The notes beneath the pieces were generated by a model that worked only from the letters and a program-made list of their open reading frames with translations, was not told the origin of the DNA and searched no databases. From Anseranas semipalmata (Eukaryota; Chordata; Aves; Anseriformes; Anseranatidae), in contig VXAA01006483.1 of assembly GCA_013399115.1 (NCBI GenBank), positions 1-64,000 of the forward strand: a stretch of 64,000 nt of DNA. Reading direction: 5' to 3'. Below are positions 50,701 through 61,415 of this stretch, in pieces. A program made the position numbers and the translations under genes. Positions within the stretch are counted from its first letter, which is position 1. Each line of letters opens with the position of its first letter.

Positions 50701-52992
50701 GGTTCATAAGATTATACTAATTAGGGATAATCTAATTTGAACAATTTTTATCTTCTCAAAAAGTAATATGATGTCACTCTATGGGAAGAGTCACAACCCA
50801 GGCTCTGGGGACATACTAAAAAAAACACACATGTTATCTGTAATATTAAAAATTATGGTTGATCCATGAGACAGTCTTAGATCTACCCTTCTCCTCTCAA
50901 AAGATCCACCATATAGACTGTTAAGCCCCCGTAATTATCTGCCCTACTTGTGACAAGCATGGGCTAATCAGTCTCTGAGGGAGTTTTCCTGCAGATCATT
51001 GAGAAGTGTGTGTATGCTTCACATTGCTTATCAAGCTATTTTGTACGCAGTATCACATAAGAGCTGACAAAAGTTCATTATCCTCATCTGGACTAGAATG
51101 ACTCCAAATTAAGGAAAACGAGATATGCTTTTTTTCTTTTCTTTTTTCCTTTTTTATTTTTTTTAATAGAGAAACAAAAATATATCTAGCTTGTATTGCA
51201 ACAAAGAAGATCTCAGCTAAGAAAAAAGCAAGCTAGGTTCTAGCTGACTTTAATCCCATATTAAAAGATTAGAAAAAACATCTGAAGAAATCAGAGATAG
51301 TCTAATTGAGGTTCTCGCCTTTAATCCTGTGAGTAGACTCCCCATTGGATACCAAGATCTGTCAGTGCATAGTCTTGGGAATTCTCTAAGGAAAAATAAA
51401 CCATGAGAAATGGACATACAACATGTTATCTCACATTTAAAAAGAGAGAGAAAGAAAACAACAAAAAAAAAATAAAATTCTCAGAGATGGCAATATCAAA
51501 ACATTCTTTCCTAAGAAAGAGAAAAAAATGCGGTAGAATATAAAATGAAAACAAAGAAGCAGATTGGAAGAACCACAGTTATTTTGGAAGTTCTTTGATA
51601 ATGCCTACAAATGTAACCTGAAAGCACATCAACTGGCTTGCTTCTGTTTTCCCCATTTAGACTAAACTGCCATTTGTATAAGTGTGTTTCCTTTTTGCTA
51701 GTAAATGTATTTTCATCAGGCTACCTGCAATGTAAGTGTATTAGTCTTGGAATTAGTCCTTTGGAACAATATTTAAAATAACTGATAGAATAACCAGTGC
51801 ATACAGGAAATCCAGATGGTAGATATACATTTTTCAGTCACATTTTTCTGACAAAGAAAGGCAAAAGAATGTAGAAAAATAATGATTCATACAAATTCAC
51901 TGTAACCTGAAAGCCCCATTTTCTCATATTAAAAACTACTAAAAAGAAAACACACTTCATAATGATGAAAACCACAACCAGTAAAATTAAGGTGAGATTC
52001 TGTCAGTCAGTAAAGCAGGACCAGTTTGAAAGGGAGTGACCGATATGACAATCTGTCCATTTGATTGTAAACATATCATTTACAGACTAGAATTAAAATT
52101 CTAACACTTGCATATTGTGCTCCTGTTTAACTGTCTATTGTTTTAAAAAAACATTCTTCATTGCAAAATATGTTTTTCATATTTGATGATCCCTAGCAGC
52201 AGGATTAAGCACATTTTTCTACATGTCTATTATGTAGTGGATATATGGAGATGAATTGTGTTGATAAATAGTTATTCAATATTTTGATAAAGGGAAACCC
52301 AAGAAATTCTTTGTAACGGTTCAGATTTGATAGCAGTGTCTTAACTTGACCAAACATGAAAGAGTAATATTTTAGAATTACGCTTTCATGCTGTATATCC
52401 ATGTAAAAACAGAGAGAAAAGAAGTACAGCAAAACATGAAAAAAAAAAAAAAAACAACAACAACACAAACCATACAAAACCCTCATTAAAAAAAGACTCA
52501 TCAGAAGGTATTTCAGTATAAAAAATCAAGGTAACATTACAAGCAATAAACACAAAAGAGGTTCAGAACAGTTATTTTTATTGCCTGGAAAATTACTGTG
52601 ATTCATGTTTCTAAATTATGTAAAGATATATAGATAATGGAAATATGAACTGCATAAACATAAATGCGTTCGTCTTCCATTAAACATATTCTATGTTAAT
52701 ATATGGCAGGGTTAAATCACTGCATGTTCAGAAAGTTTTCTTTTATTTCCCCTATAAATTAATTCAAGACATGAGAATGTCATTCTGAAAATTTTAATAC
52801 GCAACTTAATATTTTATTAACAATGTTTAAGAAAAAGATTCATATGTTTCAGTTATCTTGTTATAAGGCACTACAAAATGTGGTAGGAATCACTGTAAGA
52901 CAGCAAATTCCTATGGCTTGGCATAAAGACTATGAAGAAATTAAAACAGTCTAATGTTCTTATGATTTCAAAATTTATGACAACAGTCAATA

Positions 52993-53018
52993 CAAACAAA
53001 CAAACAAACAAACAAACT
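52993..53018 (+). repeat. CAAA microsatellite
   Basis: About six AAAC units. Confidence 0.9.
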
Positions 53019-55382
53019 AAAAGTGCCTGATCCAACATGGAAGGCATTGGCAGGCTGTTTTAAAGGAGAGCTTTGTCTGTGTGAGATGTATAAGAAGTGA
53101 CATTGCAGAGTACAAGAACAGCAGAGTCCCAACCCCAGGTCTCTGAGAACCTTGTGGATAGGCTGAGCACCTTAAAATGACATTGAATTAAACAAGAATG
53201 GAAGGTACTGAACATGCATTGAATTCAACAGCAGTTGAGTTTCTCAGCACTTTGACAGATCAAGACCCCAATTTTTATTTTGTCTTTCATAACAAACAAT
53301 GCCTCAAGGCAAATACATACAGGAAGAATTTTGCATAAAGTTAATTGTTCACTATACATAAAAATAACTCCTTAGTTTTAATGAGACCCAGACGCACACT
53401 GACCCAGTCATGTTATTCTCTGGTGTGGACTTCTTGGCAGTTATCAACAGTATGAACTGATTGGGAGTAAGATTTGTTTTCATCTCAGGGTAGTGGTGAG
53501 TTTCATGAGGACTAAACGCATGTGAGGCTGTGTGAATTCTGCAAGGGGAGTGGGAAGGAACGTTGCGCCTTGCTGACTGAAGCAGATAATATACATTTTA
53601 CTATAATTTCTTCCTGCAAGTTGTGTAAAAGGCAGCCAAGCTTTCAATGTTTTCTTACAAAAATCAACATAAAAAAGGAATAAAAAAGAGGAACAATTTA
53701 TTTGAAGAGTGGGGAATTTCATTTGTTAGCATTTGATCAAACAGTTGCATAACAGTTTGGCAAAATACACAGTGCTAAAGTAACGGACATATTTAATCAT
53801 ATTACAGCATGCATATTCAGAAATATTCTTGCATTGGCAGTAGTAAAATTTTTGAAAAATTTCTTACATGTAGGGGCAGAAAGCCAACAAATTCATAATG
53901 AGCCCTTATTTTGTTTGGAAAACTTGATAACTTATTAGAACTGCTTCCTTCACTATGGTCTGTTATCTGAAATCCTCCCTGCAATGATACATAAGACCAG
54001 TGACTTCAAATTAATATAAGGTAGTTGGGATGAAATCTCTCTGTGCACAGTATAATTCTAGTAAATGACAAAATAATTAAATAACACAAGCAACAGACTC
54101 CAAAGGCAGATGTTTATGGTAATATAACATACAATAATATTGAATGCTTGTGAAGAGGAGAAAAGAGCAGCTTCTGTTCTAAGATGCCTGCCTTTATTGC
54201 TTCTATTGAAATGTCATCTATCAACGCACATAATTTAATCTATATGTGGTAGAAGCATGACTCCTAAGTAAGCAGCTAGCACTGTGACCATTCATTGCTG
54301 ATGTCAGGGAAAAAGATCTCCCATTCTGTTAAAATGAATAGTCCAGTTTTGCATTTGCTAGTCCATTGAGTAGGAGGCATTATAGCTTTTTTACTGAAGA
54401 ACTGTTACTGAAGGACTGCCTTTGTGTTTTCATATCATGAGGATATTTGCATATTTGGAGCATGACTTTTGATAGTGGGAAATGCTAAGAATCAAGCATC
54501 ATGTCAGTGATATATCCAAGAAAGAGATTTCAAAAACTTACTCACTTCTGTAATGTGGAATTTTGCTTGGCAATCATTAAGGCAGAAAGGTAGGAAGGTA
54601 GGTAGAAAGTAAGGACATGGTGTACATTTCATGTACTATGATAAGAACTTGTAAAGAAAATGGATGTCTGAACTTCCATCAACCTATATTTACATTTATA
54701 AAATTTATATTTACACACATATATATGTGCACAAATATATGTACTTGTAGGTATGCAGTTTATGTTTCTTTTTAACATAATATATTCTCCTAAATATATG
54801 CACACAATGAAAAGTCTAAGAAGTTCAAATAACTGATGTCCAAAGCTTTTCGCTTCAAATGATGTGTTCTTCCTTTCAAATGAACATCTGCTGCTAGAGA
54901 AGATTAATTGATTAACCTGGTTCACACCCCTTTGCCATCTTCCTTTACCCCTTAAATTAATCTCGAGTATTATTCTGACTCATAGGCCTTTATTCATTCC
55001 AGGTATGTATCCAGCCAGTTTTTAAAACATTCGTGCCTGTTAGAAGAGGAAATGCAACTCAGCCCCTCACCTTCTCTCCATCAGGACTACCTTAAATTAC
55101 CCCTTAGTTGTTCCAAATTGCTTTCTGTGAGTGGAATCTAGCCCTTTCATAATGCTAATGAATTTTCAGCTGAGCCCTGTTTGATTTCATGGGTAAGATT
55201 TAAGTCTAGTGAAAAAAAAAAGGACACAAGACTGCTTAAAAATGGTCCCCTTTATTTGGTGAGAAGTTAACAATAGTCTTTTCTTATCTCACAAGTCTGA
55301 AAGTCAGAAAAAAAAATTTGCTCTCTAGTGATGCAATTTCTGGAGATCTGATACGCTCTTTCCATTTGGCTTAGATCCTGCG

Positions 55383-55403
55383 TTTTTTTTTTTTTTTTTT
55401 TTT
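55383..55403 (+). repeat. Poly-T run (21)
   Basis: A T run followed by two TTTC units. It has no gene-like sequence beside it. Confidence 0.9.
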
Positions 55404-56535
55404 CTTTCTTTCTATGTCAAGTAGTAGACGGAAGCTTATGGCGTGGAAAAAAAAATAAAGAAAACCTCGTCAGATACCTTTGTTAAATATTTTATAAAGA
55501 TGTCAGTGTTATGTATCTGCCTGTTTTCTTTCGTCTCCAAATTAATAAAATTAAATGTGGATCTCTTAAAGTGATACCTTCAGACAGAGGAAAAGTGTTA
55601 AATATGGTCTTTAATTATTTTCACATACTTAAGAGATTTTGCGTGATGCCATTTCTGAAGCTCTTAGCATTTAGGACAAAGTGGACCCTTGATTTTGAAT
55701 TTGGGTTATTCCTGTTGTGACCAGTATCCCAAATACAACTCTGTGCACCCTTGTCAGTTTGGTTTCAATTGATAGGGGCCAGATATATTAAAGCTAGCTT
55801 TAATATTTATAAATGCTGAGATTTTTCAGTTTCTGCTCCAGGGGGAGGTCCCTCCTCCAGGCTCCGGCCTTGCTGACCTTCTATTGCAGCCACCCCTGTG
55901 ATCTGACTCCTCGTACTGTAACTACCACTAATTTATAAGGGGAACGTGAGTAATCAACATTTGATCCTATGAGTGTTTTCCAGTGATGTGTCTCCAATGA
56001 AATTCTGATTATTCTCAATGGTCTGGTACATTTACAGCAGAGCTCCAATGCAAGGGGCTAAGCTGAGCCACAAAGCAGGACACTTATCAGTGCCGCCCCC
56101 ATAGTCCAAACCCTCTCTCTCAACTAGGCAGCAGTGCATTAAATTTTCCAGTGCTTAGCTCTGGGGTCAAGTCACTTGCAGCTGGGTTTTATTGCAGGGC
56201 ACAGACACAGCTAAACAAAAATGAGTGTGTATGGACTGAGAGAGGTCTAGTAAGATCATCTTCACTGCCATGTTTTTGCAAGGTTAGATATTGAGATGAA
56301 TTAATAACAAGGAAAGTCTGCTATGAGAGGATTGACTGAGGATGGGCTGGACAAAGATACACAAAAAAAGTCTCTGAACATTGTGTGAACCAGCTGTTTC
56401 TGGCAGCTTCACCTGATAGCTCATAGTCTAGATTTTGCAAGCACAGGCATAGCCCCAGAATGGGAGAACTCAGCAGATGGGGATCAGTAGAAATAAGGCT
56501 TCTCTTTTTTTCTCTGAAGAAAAATCAATATTATG

Positions 56536-56566
56536 TTTTTTTGTTTGTTTGTTTGTTTGTTTTTTC
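56536..56566 (+). repeat. TTTG microsatellite
   Basis: About five TTTG units between T runs. Confidence 0.9.
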
Positions 56567-58658
56567 TCCTTCTTTGGCTTTAGCGCCTTGGTTCAGAGTT
56601 AGGAGCACTAATTCACACACTTCAAAATGTTCTGAAGTTTTCTTCACATACTTTCCCAAAAGATGAACTTTTACCTAATGCTATACTGCCTGAAATCATT
56701 CCTTATTCTACTGGAATGTGAAATTGCATCCAGAAAACTTTTAGAGAAAAAGTAAGCAAAAAGGTACAGGTTGTTAAAGAGAGGAGGGGGGTGAGTTTTG
56801 CTGACACCTGACTACGTTTTTACTTTTGTGGCCTTTCTATATTTGTATGGCATTGCAACATCTAAACTGTAATACATGTACATGCATTGTCCAATACACC
56901 ATGTGCCCAATGCATTGTTTGGTATGTTGTGCAAGATAAATCTTTGCTGCATCTTGCAATTTAGTATTGTTCTTATAAAAAGAAAAATCAGGAAAATAAT
57001 TTATTGCAATTTTCATGTTGTTTCTGTTCCTGTATTGGAAATATCTTTCTGGCCTTGAAGTACTGGCTTAAGATCCTTTTTTTTTTTTTTTTTTTAAATT
57101 AATGCTGAAAAAACAGGGGCTTCCCTGAATAACTGTAACTTACATACCCAAACTAAACTTTCTTTGATATCCTGGCCAGACTGCTGACTTTACATTTTAT
57201 TTAACTGTGAACATGGATATCTATTTCATATTGCCATTTTGTCCATTAGATATTTACTGAAGGGTTTAATGCCTTTGCTATCCCAATTTTTAATCATTTA
57301 AATTTTATTGCTCTCATTTTAACAGAATTTTGTTCTGTCAGAATGAGACAAATATGTACTTTAGCAAGTTTATCAATTTAATTGTTTAGATGATAGGTGC
57401 TCTTTTTAGGAAATTATATACATTAATAAAATTTAATGAAATAAAATGTGCCATGAAGCAAACAAGTTTGTTTTGTTTCATTCTTTACACTACCAGCATT
57501 TAACATCCTGTGAATATTCCTTTTTCTTGCATATTTGTAAACTCTTTTTCATGTAAGTAAATGACTTGATAGCTGTAACCATAATAGTTGCAAAATATTC
57601 CATGATCTCAATACTAATACAATTAAAATAAAAACGGTATTCCTTGGAAAATTATAGATCTAATGATTTTTTTTTTTCTTGGTGCTAATGACTATAAGCA
57701 GATGTCCCCAAAGATGCAAAAGGAATGGTAAATTTAATATGGTTCTGTTTGCAATGTTGAAACAGCATTACCCAGACGGTTTAGGACACCACACCAGAAT
57801 TGTGTAAAGCTGAATTTTACATTCATAGTTCATGCACATTGGAGGACATGAGAAGGAGCAGATGCATGACTAAAAGTCCCACAGAGATATCCTGATGACT
57901 TGTGCAATTGCTAGTGCTCATAAGAGTCTTTTTGCAAGAGTTCTGTGACTGGTGTGCTAAATACTCTAAAAATTATGTGGCAACTTTCAGAAATGTTGGG
58001 AAATAAGAAAAGTGTATAACAGGCTGCTTCTTTTAAAGTATCTTTCACCTTTCTCTATCCTCTTTACACACAGAGAATTTATCTCTCAGTGTCAAGACAA
58101 GGGTTATCTTTCCTGTATCATTCTAAGTTTCTTTTCATTAGTCCTCTCCCAATTTTTCATCCTGAAAGAAGTTACTGTCACAAAGCCTGGTTTATTTATT
58201 CAGAAACCCCTACTGTGCTTGCTTAGAGAATAATATTTCAGTGATCAGTGGTTTGGTTAAGCTGCCCAATTACGTAGAAGCATTGGACTACCATGCATGC
58301 CAAATGGCCTAAAAATTTGTAAAGAAAAAAGTGAGCAGTAAGGCTGAAAGAGAAAAGCAACGAGAACAACAACAAAATATTTGAACAACTTTTCCCTTCT
58401 AGTGGAGATCTATTCCTTTCATCTCCTAAACTAGATTGTTTAATGAATACCTTATTATAGCTAAGGGAAAGTTTGAATCTCAAGCCATAGTACCTCCTTA
58501 AGGTATGCACATATACAATGTACCATATGATATACCTGGTTTGCATTGTTTCCTCCTTCTATGCTTGCAAGTTTCTGCACCATGGAGTTTCTACATTCGT
58601 GGCACTCAGATGTGGTATCTACACTTCTTATTTGCTTATGCTCTGATGAAGTTTTGCT

Positions 58659-58682
58659 CTTTCATTAGATCTTTCATTAGAT
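58659..58682 (+). repeat. Two 12-bp tandem copies
   Basis: 'ctttcattagat' occurs twice in tandem, followed by 'cctcc'. Confidence 0.85.
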
Positions 58683-60808
58683 CCTCCTTAGCTTTCCCAT
58701 CAAACTGAAGCTTTTTGGTTTTATCTTGATGGCTCTGAACACTAATCTGATTGCCTATCTCATGTCGCTTCTTCCTAACATGCTTCCTGCTCTCCACTTT
58801 GATGGAGGAACTTTCCAGCTTCCCTCCAACTTTCCATGTGTTTGAAATCCTCCTGTTTCTATCCATTCTTTCCTACTGGCTTCTTATACTCGCAACACTT
58901 CCTGTCTCTATTTGAAGCATTCCTTCTCGTAGAGCCCTTCTCAAAATATTTTCCACCTCTGTATGAAAACTGGATATGTATGTACAGTATCACAGATTTG
59001 GAACTGTAGAGAAGTATCTATTTGATCTAAATTATCACATTCCTGACACTGTCACGTGGGGTAGGAACATCTCACCAGGAGTCAACTAAAATAATTCTGA
59101 TGAATTGCACACTAGAAATGCCTGTTTCTCTGCAATGGGTATAAAAGGGAACCTAGGGTGACATGCAGATGTTTATCCTGTAGACACCAAATTTACAGAA
59201 GAGTCCACCATACATATTAACATTTTAATTAAGCACTGTAATACATAGGAAATAACTGAGAATATTAATACATAATGATACTTGATAAGTTTCAGATCTT
59301 ATATGTAAGGTAATGACTTTTTTTTTTTTTTTTAAGTTAGATGTAAAACAATAAGAATTAAAATACAAAGAGGGGAAAGTTTAGCTTTTCTCTCTCATAT
59401 ATCTATGCTATGTTAGAGGGATCTGCCATTTCTTTTATTTTCTCAGTTGAGAGCCGGAGGGGAAGATAGTTAGATCTGAGCAAGCCTGATGTAAATAAGA
59501 GGTGAGTTATGTCCACATTCTTAATTTGATACTTAAAAATAATTTTCTGGGTGGTGTAATCTAATAAATAATTGAGCATTTTCAATAATCTTTATAGTGT
59601 TCTGTATTACTTTTATTAAAATTTGTGTATTCTGCATCCTACTGAATAACAAGGAAAAAAGTTGGACTCGGTAGAAAAAAATTAGTTTTAACATACAGCA
59701 AAAGATAACTAGAAAGGACATCCAGCTAGTCACAGAGTACAAGGAAATATAACATCGCTTAGAAAAGGCATATGTTAAAACTCAGTAAAGCTGGTTTCCT
59801 CTCAGTCAAAATTCTAGTTTGTATGAAGTTCTGAAATGCTTGATATATGAAGTAAAATCAGAAATCGGTGTAATTGTGATTTTAAATAAAATATTTTCTT
59901 AATATAACTGGTCAGTAAAGCTGTATCAAATTCTTTAAACCTCAGGTTTAGTAGTTTGTGCCATGGAAGTTTCAGGCTCAGTATAAAGAAAAATTATGAA
60001 CTAAAATTCATTACTAAGTTAGACTAATTTAGACTAACTTAGAGATGATAGAAATCTAAATCGAAGGTATTCTTAAAATGAATGTTTAGCTAACTAGATA
60101 CACTGAAATTAACTGTGTATTAAATTGAAAAACTTAGAAACAATTTTTACAATAAAATTCTCAACTAATGAGTTCTAATTTACATTAGAATATCTGTTTC
60201 AGTGACGAACATTTGATCAATCTTAATGCATTTAAATCACAGCTCTGTCTCAGTCCCTAGCTACTGCTTGGATGTCAGGCTTGCTGTGTTCAGCAGAGAT
60301 ACAAGCCTTTAAGTCTTAAAACTATATCCTAAAATGGGATGTGACACTTCAGAGCTGAGTGCTGCATTGCCTAATCTTCAGTTATATAGCCCTTCGATAC
60401 AATTCATACACCTAAATTAGGTGCAATTTCTCTAAACAGTGCATAGGAACGATACCTCACAATGGGCTTTAAGACCATTACTACACTGTGAGAACTTGTC
60501 TTGAATCTAACATTATGCATGTAAATAAGAACCATAGCCTCCAAGTCTGAACACTGAGGTGACTTTTATATGACAATGTTGGGACTGGAAGACCAATCTA
60601 ATTACAGATCTCTCCTAGACAGCCCTCAATATAAAGAAAAACAAAGGAATATTTTCCATGTACATTTGGGGATTAGGGTGCCCTAATCACCAAATGCAGA
60701 TTAGTCCATCAGGGACCACAAATTTTGCTTTTCTCTGTTGGATCAGAGGCACTGTGCACCCAGGAATGCATTCACATGGAGCAGAGAGAAAACAAGGGGT
60801 AAAGCTCC

Positions 60809-60813
60809 ATCTC
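60809..60813. repeat. Target-site duplication, left copy (atctc)
   Basis: Five bases directly before the LTR start, identical to 61411-61415. Confidence 0.8.
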
Positions 60814-61410
60814 TATCATGGTTTTGGCTGGGACAGAGTTAATTTTCTTCATAGAGGCTCACAAAATGATGTGTTTTGGATTTTGGATGAAAATAGTGGT
60901 GACACACTGATGTTTTAGTTGTTGCAGAGCAGTGTTTGCATAGAGCCACCGACTCTTCTGCTTCTCATGCTGCCTTGCCAGCAAGGAGGCTGGGGGTGCA
61001 CCAGAAGCTGGGAGGGGACCCAGCCAGGACTGCTGACCCAGGATGGCCAAACAGATTTTCCATACCATATGGCAGCATGCTTAGCAATAAAACTGGGATA
61101 AAGAAAGAGGAAGGGGGGCAGGGGAACGCTTGGAGTGATGGCATTTGTCTTCCCAAGAAACCGTTACACGTGATATGCCCTGCTTTCCTGGAAGTGGCTG
61201 AACACCTGCCTGCCAATGGGAAGCAGAGAATGAATTCCTTGTTTGGCTTTGCTTGCACACGTGGCTTTTGCTTTACCTGTTAAACTGTCCTTACCTCAAC
61301 CCACGAGTTCTCTCACTTTTACATTTCCAATTCTCTCCCCCACCCCACCTGGGGAGAGTGAGCGAGCAGCAGTATGGCGCTGAGCTGCCTGCCAGGGCTA
61401 AACCACAGCA
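60814..61410 (+). mobile_element. Solo LTR of an avian endogenous retrovirus (ERVL-like)
   Basis: A 597-bp LTR with its U3 head at 'ttttggctgggacagag' and 'ttaattttcttcatag'. A central block contains 'aggaggctgggggtgcac', followed by 'gtcttcccaagaaaccg', a U5-like 'acctcaacccacgagttc' and the end 'ctaaaccacagca'. It is flanked by a perfect 5-bp duplication, atctc, which fixes both ends. The 5' terminal dinucleotide is TA in place of TG and the 3' end is CA. An AATAAA lies near 61086 where related LTRs carry a TATA-like box, so the old promoter is probably damaged. No internal viral genes are present. Open frames across 60859-61283 are non-coding LTR sequence. The 5-bp duplication suggests an ERVL-class integrase. 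Confidence 0.93.
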
Positions 61411-61415
61411 ATCTC
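61411..61415. repeat. Target-site duplication, right copy (atctc)
   Basis: Directly follows the LTR end and is identical to 60809-60813. Confidence 0.8.

Larger units (their letters stand above)
46294..52992. other. AT-rich DNA with small simple repeats, no gene seen
   Basis: No exon was accepted. More GC-rich islands lie at 46294-46620, 47380-47950 and 49680-50150, with short frames on both strands but no recognisable product. Simple repeats are annotated separately. A- and T-rich runs lie near 50446 and 51128. Confidence 0.45.
53019..60808. other. Long AT-rich stretch, no gene seen
   Basis: No exon, RNA gene or transposon was accepted. Homopolymer runs lie at 55383-55403 (T21), 57077-57095 (T) and 59319-59335 (T). 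About 55130-56220 is discussed as a possible conserved noncoding segment. A possible ancient LINE scrap near 58988-59035 was noted and not called. About 60270-60620 contains 'cacctaaattaggtg', loosely like the unclassified repeat. Confidence 0.45.

Noticed and set aside
58988..59035. Possible ancient CR1/L3 3' scrap, minus strand
   Set aside because: Only a loose resemblance ('cacagatttggaactg') with no octamer tail. Too diverged to call.
60859..61283. Open frames of 60-115 codons on both strands
   Set aside because: They lie within the solo LTR, which is non-coding.
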